NCBI RefSeq assembly: GCF_015207755.1
Contig: NZ_JADEWH010000007.1
Location: 182,442 to 246,441, forward strand
Length of the DNA: 64,000 nucleotides
Direction: 5' to 3'
Source of the DNA: Nodularia sp. LEGE 06071
GTDB taxonomy: Bacteria > Cyanobacteriota > Cyanobacteriia > Cyanobacteriales > Nostocaceae
A model generated the notes under the pieces. That model made no database searches, had not been told where the DNA came from, and saw only the letters and a list, made by a program, of their open reading frames with translations. Position numbers and translations under genes: made by a program. Positions 35,259-45,199 of this stretch are shown piece after piece; the stretch's first letter is position 1; every line of letters begins with the position of its first letter.

Positions 35259-37001
35259 ATGACTACAACAACAACTCCACCGAAACGATTAGACCCTGAA
35301 TTGTGGCAGAAATTTGTGAAGGTTGCCAAACCCTACTGGTTTTCTGAAAAAAAATGGCAAGCTAGGGGATTACTCGGACTTTTGCTACTCTTGGCATTAG
35401 CCGTTAATGCGATTAATGTGGGTATTAGCTTTATTTTCCGTAATATTGATACTTCTCTGGCAGAATTTCCCCAAACTAAGGATGCGTCAGTCTTTTGGCG
35501 CTTTATCTTCATTTATGCTGGGTTGTTAGTCATTGGTACTCCCATTGTGGTCATGTATGGTTATCTGCAAGACAAATTGGGATTGCAATGGCGAGAGTGG
35601 TTGACAAACCATTTTCTCGATAAATATTTCCAAAATCGTGCTTATTACCAGATTAATTTTAATCAAAAAATTGATAACCCAGACCAACGAATTGCTGAAG
35701 ATATCAGGTCATTTACTCGCACCAGTTTATCTTTTACACTGCTGATTCTGACATCAATTATTACTTTAATCTCCTTCACTGGAGTTTTATTGTCTATTTC
35801 AGTTTCTTTATCAGTGGCGCTGGTAATCTATGCATTTCTGGGGACATTCGTCACAGCTTGGATTGGTCAGCGATTAATTAGCATTAACTATAATCAACTC
35901 AAACGAGAAGCTGATTTTCGTTATGGACTCATTCATGTGCGAGATAATGCCGAATCTATTGCTTTTTATCAAGGTGAAACAGAAGAAATCCTTCAGCTAA
36001 AACAGCGTTTTCTCCGAGCAATTGTCAACTTTGATTTATTGATAAATTGGCAACGTAACTTAGGTTTTTTTACGACTAGCTATAACTATTTTGTTTCCGC
36101 ACTACCTTACTTGGTGATTGCACCGATTTACTTCGCCGGTCAGACTGATTTTGGCACATTTACCCAAGCGGCGATCGCCTTCAGTCAAATTTTTAGTGCT
36201 TTATCTGTGGTGGTGGGTCAATTTGAAAGCTTAACGGCTTTTGCAGCCGGGATTGAACGGATGGGCGACTTAGCCGAGGTTCTGGAAACAACAGACCAAA
36301 AACAGCCAGGAATGAGGACTATTGATGTCACAGAAGCTTCTGAGATTGAATTGCGTAGCGTCACTTTATTGACTCCCAACTACGAACGCACCTTGATCAG
36401 TGATTTACCCTTCAGCTTACAGCCAGGAGAGGGTTTAGTAATTGTGGGGAACAGTGGTAGTGGTAAGAGTTCTTTATTAAGAGCGATCGCCGGATTATGG
36501 AATGCGGGTACTGGTCAAATTCTCCGCCCTCCTTTGTCAGAAATGATGTTTTTACCCCAACGTCCTTATATGGTATTGGGTTCGCTGCGGAGTCAGTTAC
36601 TCTACCCCAATCCTGACAATGATATTCTCGAAAGCAAAATGCGCCATGTCTTAGAAGAGGTAAACTTGGCAGAGTTACCAGAACGAGTTGGTGGCTTTGA
36701 TGTCGAGTTAGACTGGGCAAATGTCCTGTCTTTAGGCGAACAACAGCGCTTGGCTTTTGCGCGACTCCTGCTGAGTATGCCTAGCTATGTCATCCTCGAT
36801 GAAGCTACCAGTGCGCTGGATTTAGCTAATGAAAAGAATCTGTATCAACAACTGAAAGCCAAAGAAACTACATTAATTAGTGTGGGACATCGCCCCAGTT
36901 TGTTGCAGTACCATGAGTACGTGTTAGAACTCGATGGTAGCTCTAATTGGCGGTTGTTACCAATGGAGGAATACACTGTTAATTTGAATGCTTTTAGCTA
37001 A
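35259..37001 (+). CDS. ABC transporter, SbmA/BacA-type membrane domain fused to ATPase
   Basis: 580 residues. The N-terminal half (to about 330) has about six membrane segments and the NPDQRIAEDIRSFT motif (near residue 147) of the SbmA/BacA/ABCD-type membrane domain. The C-terminal ATPase has Walker A GNSGSGKSSLL (about 396), Q-loop PQRPYM, signature LSLGEQQR (about 490) and Walker B ILDEATSALD. There is no C39 peptidase domain. Relatives move peptides, cobalamin or fatty-acyl compounds, often inward. It is divergent from the two leader-peptide genes; a link is possible but unproven. Confidence 0.9.
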   Translation: MTTTTTPPKRLDPELWQKFVKVAKPYWFSEKKWQARGLLGLLLLLALAVNAINVGISFIFRNIDTSLAEFPQTKDASVFWRFIFIYAGLLVIGTPIVVMYGYLQDKLGLQWREWLTNHFLDKYFQNRAYYQINFNQKIDNPDQRIAEDIRSFTRTSLSFTLLILTSIITLISFTGVLLSISVSLSVALVIYAFLGTFVTAWIGQRLISINYNQLKREADFRYGLIHVRDNAESIAFYQGETEEILQLKQRFLRAIVNFDLLINWQRNLGFFTTSYNYFVSALPYLVIAPIYFAGQTDFGTFTQAAIAFSQIFSALSVVVGQFESLTAFAAGIERMGDLAEVLETTDQKQPGMRTIDVTEASEIELRSVTLLTPNYERTLISDLPFSLQPGEGLVIVGNSGSGKSSLLRAIAGLWNAGTGQILRPPLSEMMFLPQRPYMVLGSLRSQLLYPNPDNDILESKMRHVLEEVNLAELPERVGGFDVELDWANVLSLGEQQRLAFARLLLSMPSYVILDEATSALDLANEKNLYQQLKAKETTLISVGHRPSLLQYHEYVLELDGSSNWRLLPMEEYTVNLNAFS

Positions 37002-37026
37002 TTTTACCCCATAAGTGCGGAGAAAG

Positions 37027-37830
37027 CTATGCTTGAGTATCAACTTGTTGATTCTGTAACTGTTGGACGACTTCCACAGATAAACCAGTGATTCGAGCGA
37101 TCGCTTCAATAGCCATCCCTTCTGCTAGCAAATTGATGGCAATTTGCTCTGCTTTCTCCTGACTACCTTCCTGTTTACCTTCCTGTCTACCTTCTTCCAA
37201 ACCTTCAGTTTTAATCAATTGATAAATCACTGACTCGCGCATAATATCCTTCCTTAGTAAGCGTTGAATCACATCTTGTTTCAATACTAACCCAGCTAAA
37301 ACTGCTGTGGATGCTGCCAGATTACTTTGCATTCGCCGGTCGGCAATATTATTAATTTCATCGGCCACGGATTGCAATGTATTGGTTTGATTATTCGTAT
37401 TACTCAATACCGCAAATGGTAGTAAACCCGGTGTTCTCAAAAATACCTCCGTAGGTTCTTCCCACAAGCGAATCACCGTAAATTCATGGTGTAAACCATC
37501 AATACTAAATGTATTTTTATACACTTCTTCTGATTTTGTTTCAGAAAGATAAATTACTACTTGACGCATTCGTTTTTGGGGAAAGCGCCGATACACTCGT
37601 AGGCGATAGTCAGCCATACGAAAGGGAATAGACGCATCAGGCTGGGTTTGGAATTCCAGATGTAGAACCACTTCATCTGATTGCAGTAGTATCAAAGCGT
37701 CTGCACGAATCGGTTCTAAAGATAATTCCTTGGGACTTAACTCAGTCAATTCTATAGGTGTTCCCAGTAGCCATGTAGCCAAGTCGGTAGAAAATGTTTC
37801 CGCGATGAACTTACAGATGTTGTCAAACAT
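37027..37830 (-). CDS. Rpn-family PD-(D/E)XK nuclease/transposase-like protein
   Basis: 267 residues. IRADALILL (Asp44) and VVLHLEFQTQPDA (Glu59-x-Gln61) fit the PD-(D/E)XK core of recombination-promoting nucleases, followed by MADYRLRVYRRFP, typical of the cyanobacterial branch. Residues about 214-233 hold an imperfect Glu-Gly repeat (EEGRQEGKQEGSQEKAEQ), and the last 35 residues form a helical segment with a helix-turn-helix-like pattern. Such genes occur in many copies in Nostocales. Ends 25 bp from the ABC transporter stop, convergent. Confidence 0.85.
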   Translation of the reverse strand: MFDNICKFIAETFSTDLATWLLGTPIELTELSPKELSLEPIRADALILLQSDEVVLHLEFQTQPDASIPFRMADYRLRVYRRFPQKRMRQVVIYLSETKSEEVYKNTFSIDGLHHEFTVIRLWEEPTEVFLRTPGLLPFAVLSNTNNQTNTLQSVADEINNIADRRMQSNLAASTAVLAGLVLKQDVIQRLLRKDIMRESVIYQLIKTEGLEEGRQEGKQEGSQEKAEQIAINLLAEGMAIEAIARITGLSVEVVQQLQNQQVDTQA

Positions 37831-38067
37831 GAAAAAATTCTATCACCTAAACTTCCAGTCAGGTAAACAAACAAGTATTATGGACTCGAAATGCTCTTCC
37901 ACTAGATAAGTAGGTCGGCGTAAATAATTATTGTTGGAATAAGGCAGGGGGCAGGGAGCAGGGGGAGAAAGAGTTTTAGCCTTATTTACTTTTCTTCACA
38001 TAGTTTGGTTTTATCGCACCGACTTACTTACACCGGAAATAATCAAAGGAAGCGAGACTCTTGACAA

Positions 38068-39603
38068 ATGACTAAAAAGTGGTTCCAAATTGGGCTATTA
38101 AGTATCTTTCTCCTCTCGCTAGGCTTACGGTTTTGGGGATTAGAGCGATTTAATACTCTAGTATTTGATGAAGTTTATTTTGCCAAATTTGGTAATAACT
38201 ATCTGACCCAGACACCATTTTTTAATGCCCATCCGCCCCTGAGTCAATATATCATTGGCATTGGGATGTGGATTGGTAGTCATCTGCCTTTTGGGCAAGA
38301 TACAGTCAATGAGCTAACAGGTTCCGTGCGATCGCCTTGGAGTTATCGTTGGTTAAATGCCCTGACTGGCTCATTTATTCCTTTAATTGTCGCTGCTATT
38401 GCCTATCAATTAAGTCGCCGCCATCGTTTTGCTTTACTGGCAGGTTTATTTACAGCTTGTGACGGTTTCTTGCTAGTTGAATCTCGTTATGCTTTAAATA
38501 ATATTTATATTGTCATCTTCGGTTTATTAGGGCAATGGTTTTTACTCCTAGCATTGAATAACCAAAATCAACAACGTTCTTGGTGGTTAGTTCTGGCTGG
38601 CATCAGTTTTGGTGCATCAGCTGCCACTAAATGGAATGGTTTATGGTTTTTGTTAGGTGCTGATTTTATTTGGGTAGCAGCGTATCTACTTCGGGGAATC
38701 CAATCTTTTCCTCATACCCCAATTCGGCTGACATCTCCGGCAACAGTCATCAGACAAAGCCAGATTTTTTTGAGAGAATGGTATCGTAAATGGATTGATA
38801 TCAATAAAATATCCCCAGAAATTGCAGTTCAGACACCACTACAAAATCTGACCCAAATCAATATTTGGCAAATGCTATTTTATCTGGGAATTATTCCAGC
38901 AATAGTCTACAGCATCATCTGGATTCCTCATCTCCAGCTAGATAAAAGATATGGATTTATCGCAGTACATCAGAAAATTTTGAATTTTCACCTCCAGATG
39001 GGGGGAAACAGTGCCGATGTCCATCCTTACTGTGCCGCATGGTATAAATGGCCATTAATGACTCGACCAATGGCCTATTATTACCAAACGGCTGAGAGTG
39101 TTAATCAACCATTGTCTAGATTGCAGCCACCTTTACCCCCTGGAACAGGAAAAGTTATTTATGATGTCCACGCAATGGGCAATCCTGTTTTGTGGTGGTT
39201 TGGTGTCGCTGCTCTTTTATTTTTAGCCGCCATGCTGGTATTACAGGTGGTGATTCCTTGGTTTCAACAAAAGCATTTTTCTTTACCTGCAAATCTGGCT
39301 GTTGATACTTGGATTGCCCTATACTTAGTTTTAAATTATGCTGCTAACTTATTACCTTGGGTAAAAGTGACAAGGTGTGTTTTCATATATCACTATATGT
39401 GTGCTGTGGTATTTGTATTTTTAGCGATCGCCTGGTTAGTAGACCAGTGTCTGAGCAGTTATTACCGCGAAATTCGGGCAGTAGGTGTCACCATCACATT
39501 CCTGATTATCGCGGCTTTGATTTTTTGGATGCCTCTCTATTTGGGTTTACCTCTATCCCCTGAAGGTTACAAAATCCGTATGTGGTTTAACACTTGGATT
39601 TGA
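38068..39603 (+). CDS. PMT-family (dolichyl-phosphate-mannose-protein type) glycosyltransferase
   Basis: 511 residues, about ten membrane spans. LVFDEVYFAKFGNNYLTQTP near residue 32 holds the catalytic Asp34-Glu35 pair of the GT39/PMT fold, with NAHPPLSQYIIGIG after it. A soluble loop (about 230-360) contains the MIR-free extracytoplasmic region ending in MGNPVLWW. Family members transfer a sugar from a polyprenyl carrier to Ser/Thr of exported proteins; the sugar and targets here are unknown. A repeat GGCAGGGGGCAGGGAGCAGG lies upstream (37942-37961). Confidence 0.88.
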   Translation: MTKKWFQIGLLSIFLLSLGLRFWGLERFNTLVFDEVYFAKFGNNYLTQTPFFNAHPPLSQYIIGIGMWIGSHLPFGQDTVNELTGSVRSPWSYRWLNALTGSFIPLIVAAIAYQLSRRHRFALLAGLFTACDGFLLVESRYALNNIYIVIFGLLGQWFLLLALNNQNQQRSWWLVLAGISFGASAATKWNGLWFLLGADFIWVAAYLLRGIQSFPHTPIRLTSPATVIRQSQIFLREWYRKWIDINKISPEIAVQTPLQNLTQINIWQMLFYLGIIPAIVYSIIWIPHLQLDKRYGFIAVHQKILNFHLQMGGNSADVHPYCAAWYKWPLMTRPMAYYYQTAESVNQPLSRLQPPLPPGTGKVIYDVHAMGNPVLWWFGVAALLFLAAMLVLQVVIPWFQQKHFSLPANLAVDTWIALYLVLNYAANLLPWVKVTRCVFIYHYMCAVVFVFLAIAWLVDQCLSSYYREIRAVGVTITFLIIAALIFWMPLYLGLPLSPEGYKIRMWFNTWI

Positions 39604-39612
39604 CAACAGGAT

Positions 39613-40101
39613 TTAATCCTCTGGTAAATTGACAAATGCCTGCCCAACTAAATACCTAGTCTTCTCTTCCAAACATTGCCAATTCACTTCACCCGCCTCA
39701 TCAATTAAACTAGTATCAATATTTGCGACTTCACTCATAGGAGAGTAATTTATAAAACACACTTGATAACAAATTTCCCACAAATCTATACTGACTTGAT
39801 GCTGTTGACGTTGCAAACGCAGATGATATCCTGGATGGGGCATTGGCAGATCAGCAAGAGTCGCTCTAATTTCATCTGCCTGTTCTAAAGTCGCAGTTTC
39901 CATTTCTTGTAATAACTGAGTTACCAAAGTTTTAATTTCATCAGTGGTGTTAGCCGGCCAAATCAGGACATCGTGGTAAGTTCCTTTCCAAGTAGACGTA
40001 TCAAGATGCTTGCGAATATTATCGACAACACGAATAAACGCAGGTTGCATGAGGAGTTCAGCCTGCTGCCATGTAACAGGGTTAGTTATTCTAGGTGGCA
40101 T
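39613..40101 (-). CDS. Conserved cyanobacterial hypothetical protein
   Basis: 162 residues, soluble, no named family recognised. N-terminal helical part (TWQQAELLMQPAFIRVVDNI), a middle helix-rich segment, and a C-terminal part with WEICYQVCFINYSP. No signal peptide. It is convergent with the PMT-family gene (9 bp between) and divergent from the kinase gene. No evidence for function. Confidence 0.65.
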   Translation of the reverse strand: MPPRITNPVTWQQAELLMQPAFIRVVDNIRKHLDTSTWKGTYHDVLIWPANTTDEIKTLVTQLLQEMETATLEQADEIRATLADLPMPHPGYHLRLQRQQHQVSIDLWEICYQVCFINYSPMSEVANIDTSLIDEAGEVNWQCLEEKTRYLVGQAFVNLPED

Positions 40102-40264
40102 TGGTAATACACAGGGACACTAAATGACAAATAAACAGTCTAAGTTTATTAAAAAGCTAATTTTTTAGTTTAAATCTTTATCCCAAGATAGCGGATTTCA
40201 TTCAAGAAAATTTGGAGATACTTATTACCAGCAAAAAATTAAGTAATAACTCTGAGGGGAAAAT

Positions 40265-42145
40265 ATGATCGGCAAGCTACTAGACCATCGTTACCAAATT
40301 ATTCGAGTCCTGGCTCAAGGGGGATTTGGTCAAACCTATATTGCCCAAGATACCAGGCGGCCAGGCAACCCTGTCTGCGTTGTTAAGCACCTCAAGCCTG
40401 CAACTTCCGACCCCAGAGTTTTTGACACAGCCAAGCGTTTATTTAACAGCGAAGCTGAAACTCTCGAAAGTTTAGGCCATCATGACCAGATACCCAGGCT
40501 ACTGGCTTACTTTGATGAAAACCAAGAATTTTATTTAGTCCAAGAATTTATTCCCGGACAGACTTTAGCTGAGGAACTCATCCCCGGTCAGCGTTGGAGT
40601 GAAAGCCAAGTCATGCAACTGTTGCAAGGAGTTCTGGAAATCCTTGAGTTTGTTCACGGACAAGGCGTGATTCACCGCGATATTAAGCCAGATAACATTA
40701 TCCGTCGCGCCTGTGATCAGAAATTAGTTTTAGTAGATTTTGGGGCAGTCAAGCAGTTAAGATTACCAATGGTAACCGTTGGCGGCCAACCTACAGCTAC
40801 AGTTGCCATTGGGACTCCCGGCTATATGCCTACGGAACAAGGACAAGGTAAACCCCGCCCCAACAGTGATATTTATTCCCTGGGCATTATTGCGATTCAA
40901 GCGCTCACAGGAGTACCAGCAATTGAATTACAAGAAGACCCCAATACTGGAGAACTCCTCTGGGAGCATTTAGCAAATGTGAACTATCGGTTGGCAGGGT
41001 TGCTCACCAAAATGGTGCATTATCACTTCAAAGACCGCTACCAAAGCGTCACAGAAGCACTGCAAGCTTGTATAAACACGAATAATCCGGTGCTGACATT
41101 TGCCAAACCTCCAGTATCCTCTCAAAATCATCACTACCAACCCAGTAAGTCTTTATCGCAAGTATCCCCACAAAAAACCGTTGCAGTAGCGCCAGCAAAT
41201 CCTATTGCAGCCCAACCAGCCCGTGAACAATCTCACAAACTCGATCCGTGGCCGTTCTTAATTGGTTTATTTCTAGCAAGTGGGGCGGCGGCTTTAGCAA
41301 CAAATGTCTATCCCCAGGTGAGAAATTTAACTGCTAATTTTACGGGCAATGATACCGCAGCGAACAACTGCTTGGCTGTGGTGGCTGGTAATTCTAATGT
41401 CCGTTCTGAACCTAGCTCGATTAATTCTGATACTGTTTTACAAAAAATTGGTGACAATACTGGGTTTGAGGTGACTGGTAAGCGCACAAAACGGGGTTGG
41501 GTAGAAGTTAAAATGAACTCTGGTCGTTTGGCTTGGGCGCACCTAGACGTAATTACCAATAATGAACAGTGGGTTTCTTGTCTCAGAGACAAAGGCGTAG
41601 CAATTAACACCGTAGATGATCGGAATTTGATTACCGCTCTACCGATTCCTCAGCCAAAACCACAACCTACACCAGAACCGGCAGAGACACCAAAAGAATC
41701 AGAGTCTAGTGATGAGAGTGAAAAAATTATAGCAGAAGCCAAGCAGAAGTATGAATCAGGGGATTTGCGAGGCGCGATCGCTCTACTGCGGTCTATTCCT
41801 GGTCATGCTTCTTCTGGCTTCAGAGAGACAGTTACTATGATTAATCAGTGGCAAAAAGATTGGGCTAAGGCCGAGGAGTTATTTAATGACATTAATCAGG
41901 CAATAGACAATGGTGAATGGGAAAAAGTTTTAGATTATAAAAATCATGCCGAAAAGTTGCCTGATACTCAATACTGGCGCAACAAAATACAACCGTTATT
42001 GCAACAAGTCGATGAAAATGTCTCAAAACAGGCATCACCTGCTGTAGATAATCAGCATCAGTCCCAACCAGAAATTCCTAATGCTGAAGAAGCATCGGCA
42101 ACAGAAGAGGCAGGGGAGCAGGGAGCAGGGAGCAGGGGGGAGTAA
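40265..42145 (+). CDS. Serine/threonine protein kinase with C-terminal SH3-like domain
   Basis: 626 residues. Kinase domain 1-280: glycine loop AQGGFGQTYIA, Lys41 in VVKHLKP, HRDIKPDN (Asp139) and DFGAVKQ (158-160), all intact. A Pro/Ser linker is followed by one membrane span (about 328-348), then an SH3b-type domain (NCLAVVAGNSNVRSEPSSIN) and a helical C-terminal region. The topology is cytoplasmic kinase and outside sensor. The last 13 residues (EEAGEQGAGSRGE) are coded by a GGGAGCA tandem repeat that normally is intergenic. Partners unknown. Confidence 0.93.
   Translation: MIGKLLDHRYQIIRVLAQGGFGQTYIAQDTRRPGNPVCVVKHLKPATSDPRVFDTAKRLFNSEAETLESLGHHDQIPRLLAYFDENQEFYLVQEFIPGQTLAEELIPGQRWSESQVMQLLQGVLEILEFVHGQGVIHRDIKPDNIIRRACDQKLVLVDFGAVKQLRLPMVTVGGQPTATVAIGTPGYMPTEQGQGKPRPNSDIYSLGIIAIQALTGVPAIELQEDPNTGELLWEHLANVNYRLAGLLTKMVHYHFKDRYQSVTEALQACINTNNPVLTFAKPPVSSQNHHYQPSKSLSQVSPQKTVAVAPANPIAAQPAREQSHKLDPWPFLIGLFLASGAAALATNVYPQVRNLTANFTGNDTAANNCLAVVAGNSNVRSEPSSINSDTVLQKIGDNTGFEVTGKRTKRGWVEVKMNSGRLAWAHLDVITNNEQWVSCLRDKGVAINTVDDRNLITALPIPQPKPQPTPEPAETPKESESSDESEKIIAEAKQKYESGDLRGAIALLRSIPGHASSGFRETVTMINQWQKDWAKAEELFNDINQAIDNGEWEKVLDYKNHAEKLPDTQYWRNKIQPLLQQVDENVSKQASPAVDNQHQSQPEIPNAEEASATEEAGEQGAGSRGE
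42108..42143. repeat. GGGAGCA tandem repeat forming the 3' end of the kinase gene
   Basis: AGGCAGGGGAGCAGGGAGCA plus further units; the kinase reading frame runs through it and stops at TAA right after. The same repeat type is seen upstream of the PMT gene (37942-37967). Confidence 0.8.
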
Positions 42146-42345
42146 GAAATTACTTTAAACTTTCGGTTACTTAGGTGATTTCCAGAATAAAAATTACCAC
42201 ACAACTTCATTCCATCGTAGGAGAGAACGCCTGTTCACCTTTCTAATCGGTAAATTCTTTCTGATAAATCACCTTAACAACCATTCCTCTTCTCCCCTCG
42301 CCCTTGTCCTCTTCCTGGACATAAAATTAATATTCTATTTTGCCG

Positions 42346-43014
42346 TTAATGCATCTCGTCATATTCTGGGGCTTCAACTCGTCTGGCTTCCATCCGAGGA
42401 GAAGGCAAAAATTCAGCGCGACGCACAGGAGCTAAGGGATGTGTGGAACCGTGGTAAGGATGCATCACTTGTACTGTCCGGGTAGGACGCTGCCGTGGTG
42501 AAAATAAAGCCAATACACCAGCGACTACAACACCACCCCCAATGGTGAGAGTTGCCCCTCCCACTGCCCAAAGCATGGGCGAAGACCACCAATAATCTTC
42601 AGTTTGTGGCTTGAATACTTCTGCTGTTGCAAGTTTTTGGCTATTTTGTTGGGCTAATTGCATCTGCTGGTTATTCCAATTTTGGTATTGGAACTGGAGT
42701 TGTTGGTTTTGCGCTCTCAGCTGCTCGTTATCGCTTTTTAAACGTTCCAACTGCATATTCAGCCGTTCCATTTCCACACGCTGCTCTGGATTAGCCTGGG
42801 CAGACGGTTGATTGGGATTAGGATAATATGGATTCACCCCGTAAGGCGGATACATTGGGGTTTGCGGCATCATCGGCAGAGCTAGATTAGCCGGCATCTG
42901 CGGCGAAGAAACAGCGAAATTACTTTGCATGGGACTATCTGCGCCCCTGAGCATTACAAGCGCAGCCAGCCCAGCTACGGCGACTCCGCCGATAAATGCC
43001 ATACTCTCACTCAT
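42346..43014 (-). CDS. Membrane-anchored coiled-coil hypothetical protein
   Basis: 222 residues. A membrane span at about 5-22, a Pro/Met/Tyr-rich linker (residues 38-72), a Gln/Asn-rich coiled coil (about 76-128: RVEMERLNMQLERLKSDNEQ), a second span at 147-171, and a basic/Pro C-terminal tail. No named family recognised. Both ends may face the same side, with the coiled coil on the other. It is transcribed on the opposite strand to the kinase and 230 bp from trpA. Confidence 0.7.
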   Translation of the reverse strand: MSESMAFIGGVAVAGLAALVMLRGADSPMQSNFAVSSPQMPANLALPMMPQTPMYPPYGVNPYYPNPNQPSAQANPEQRVEMERLNMQLERLKSDNEQLRAQNQQLQFQYQNWNNQQMQLAQQNSQKLATAEVFKPQTEDYWWSSPMLWAVGGATLTIGGGVVVAGVLALFSPRQRPTRTVQVMHPYHGSTHPLAPVRRAEFLPSPRMEARRVEAPEYDEMH

Positions 43015-43241
43015 CGCCTTTGCTCCTCTATCACTTGTGACTGACTCACTCTCACACTCATTATTATTCGCCTACTCAACGTCACATAAAACTCAACTAT
43101 AAGCGACCGGACTAGCTAGTTTTTTTACAGCCTACTGTGTGCTGTTAATATTCAAAACTATATTCGCTAAATTGTCCACCAAATCATGGTAAAAAAACAA
43201 CGCTGTTATCTTTTTTAATCTACTTTTTCCTTTTGAGCAAG

Positions 43242-44060
43242 TTAAGCATTTGTGCTGCTGTCAGTTGTCTTAATGGCATCCTTGAGACTTTGACAAAATT
43301 CAGCGATCGCTTTTAGTCCTTGCTCTGGTGTACCCTCTGCTAGACGGTTGACAAAGGCACTACCCACAATTGCCGCATCTGCTCCCCATTCTTTGACTTG
43401 ACGAGCTTGTGCAGCTTCGGAGATGCCAAAGCCGACTCCGATGGGTTTATCTGTAAAACTACGAACTTGCTGAAGTAAATCTGATACTCGTGATTCCATT
43501 TGAGTCCGCATCCCGGTGACACCAGTGACACTGACCAAATAAATAAATCCTTGGGAAGAACGAGCGATCGCTTCTATCCGTTGGGCCGAGCTGGTAGGAG
43601 CCACTAACAAAGTTAAGTCTATCCCCATTTCACTAGCTGGTTTGAGCAAGCCTGCTGCTTCCTCTAGAGGCAAATCCGGGACTACTAAGCCTGATACCCC
43701 AGCTGCCGCAATTTGTTCCAGAAACTTGTCAACGCCCCGGTACAAAATGGGATTGTAGTAAGTAAACAGGATAATCGGCGATCGCAAACTCGGAGTAGTA
43801 GCTTGCAGCATTTCCAACACCTGTTCCAATTTTGTCCCTCGTTGCAAAGCGCGGGTAGCAGCCGCTTGAATCACTGGTCCATCTGCGAGAGGATCGGAAT
43901 AAGGCACACCGAGTTCAATAATATCTGCTCCATGAGTATCCAGAACTTGCAATGCTGCTGCTGTTGTCGCTAAATCTGGATCTCCAGCAGTAATAAACGG
44001 AATCAAAGCGCACTCTCGATTTCGTCCCAAGGTGTTAAAGCAATCAGAAATCGCGGTCAT
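43242..44060 (-). CDS. trpA: Tryptophan synthase alpha chain
   Basis: 272 residues. Cleaves indole-3-glycerol phosphate to indole and glyceraldehyde 3-phosphate. Catalytic Glu49 and Asp60 are in [18 protein letters not shown], and the phosphate site is GFGISEAAQ and GSAFV. Length is normal. It is not beside trpB; instead it follows ndhL and a DUF3007 gene, an order common in cyanobacteria, so co-transcription with them is likely. Confidence 0.97.
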   Translation of the reverse strand: MTAISDCFNTLGRNRECALIPFITAGDPDLATTAAALQVLDTHGADIIELGVPYSDPLADGPVIQAAATRALQRGTKLEQVLEMLQATTPSLRSPIILFTYYNPILYRGVDKFLEQIAAAGVSGLVVPDLPLEEAAGLLKPASEMGIDLTLLVAPTSSAQRIEAIARSSQGFIYLVSVTGVTGMRTQMESRVSDLLQQVRSFTDKPIGVGFGISEAAQARQVKEWGADAAIVGSAFVNRLAEGTPEQGLKAIAEFCQSLKDAIKTTDSSTNA

Positions 44061-44129
44061 GATGCAAAAATTAGGAATCAGTGGTCAATGGTCAGTTACC
44101 AAACAACAAATAACTGACCATTGATAACT

Positions 44130-44441
44130 TTACACTTGACTTTGTGATTCTTGTGCGATTTCTGCCTGAATTTTTGCTAGTTCTTCGGGAGTAAGTTCAT
44201 CCAGCCGTTGTTGGAGAAAGGCTTGTTCATATTGTTCGCGTTGTTCATGGTAGGTCATTTTATTTCCCACCGCGCGGAATATGTAAGAAGCTAACCAGCC
44301 AAGCAAGCCACTCACCAGTAAGACTTGGCTCCAGATTCCAGCTTGTTGACCATCTAAACCCACTAGCTGTAATCCTACATATCCCAAACCACCAGCAATA
44401 AAAACACCCAAGCCAATTCCAATAGCGTCAATGCGTCGCAT
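44130..44441 (-). CDS. DUF3007-family membrane protein
   Basis: 103 residues with two membrane spans (about 6-27 and 35-58: DAIGIGLGVFIAGGLGYVGL and WSQVLLVSGLLGWLASYIF), then a basic, helical tail (KMTYHEQREQYEQAFLQQRL). This is the DUF3007 protein found next to ndhL in cyanobacteria; function unknown. It lies 24 bp downstream of ndhL and 69 bp upstream of trpA. Confidence 0.88.
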   Translation of the reverse strand: MRRIDAIGIGLGVFIAGGLGYVGLQLVGLDGQQAGIWSQVLLVSGLLGWLASYIFRAVGNKMTYHEQREQYEQAFLQQRLDELTPEELAKIQAEIAQESQSQV

Positions 44442-44465
44442 GAGAGTTATGACCTACCAATCTTT

Positions 44466-44678
44466 TTACACTTCAATTTGTCGCGGCCGGGGTCGAAGAT
44501 TCACAAAAGGTGATAAAACTAACAACCCAGGCAAGAAGAAAAACACCATAAAATACATCACAGTCCGCTCAATGGAGCTAGCTACATACCAGCGCTGCTT
44601 GAGGTACAGCATCACAGCAACAGGGATTGCTAACAGGTAAGCTCCAGCCAGAGCCAGATACAGCAGGGCTACAATCAT
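44466..44678 (-). CDS. ndhL: NAD(P)H-quinone oxidoreductase subunit L
   Basis: 70 residues with two membrane spans ([20 protein letters not shown] and [20 protein letters not shown]) and a short basic tail. NdhL is a cyanobacterial and plastid-specific membrane subunit of the NDH-1 complex in the thylakoid, needed for cyclic electron flow and CO2 uptake. First gene of the ndhL-DUF3007-trpA unit. Confidence 0.93.
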   Translation of the reverse strand: MIVALLYLALAGAYLLAIPVAVMLYLKQRWYVASSIERTVMYFMVFFFLPGLLVLSPFVNLRPRPRQIEV

Positions 44679-45199
44679 CGATTTTCTCTCTTTTAAGTGG
44701 ACAAGAGCATTCAGTGCATCTATTTTCCATCATAGGCTGAACCACTCCGCAAGGCGGAAGTCAAAAGTCAAAAGTCAAACAATTTTAGATTTTAGATTTT
44801 AGATTTTAGATTGATTCCACAGATAAATCTGGGGGCTTGTACCATTAAGGAAGTATTGGTCAAAAGTCAAAAGTCAAAAAACTTATTCTATCTATAGGTT
44901 TTTTCTCGCCATGCTGTATTGGGCTATCTGGATCAAAACGAATATGTGATTTTTACCAGATGTGGGAAAATTTGTTTGGATATTTCTGATACGTATGCTA
45001 CAATTGCAAAGGCACTAAGAAAGAATTGCTGAAGTCAAGCAAAGTTGAAGATCCTAAACCCAGATAAAATCAGAAGCAACAGCAGACACTTCCAAATCTG
45101 GAAAAAACTTTTCAATTTAGTTGTACAAAAGACGCAATTGATGCTAAATTAGGCAGGAGTTATTTGCTGCCTAAAGCAAAAGTGGCTCCCAATAAATAT
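44679..45199. repeat. Repeat-rich spacer between ndhL and trnL
   Basis: 521 bp. It holds CCGCAAGGCGGAAG with AGTCAAA units (44749-44778, copy of 27124), four TTTTAGA units (44782-44811) and more TCAAAAG (44858-44879). Near the tRNA is TTGTAC-N18-TAAATT (45121-45150), a possible promoter, and an 8-bp perfect inverted repeat TTAGGCAG/CTGCCTAA (45149-45174) just before the tRNA. Confidence 0.6.

Noticed and set aside
35259..37001. C39 peptidase-containing bacteriocin exporter
   Set aside because: The N-terminus goes straight into membrane segments and shows no C39 Cys/His motif; the domain order is that of SbmA/BacA-type transporters.
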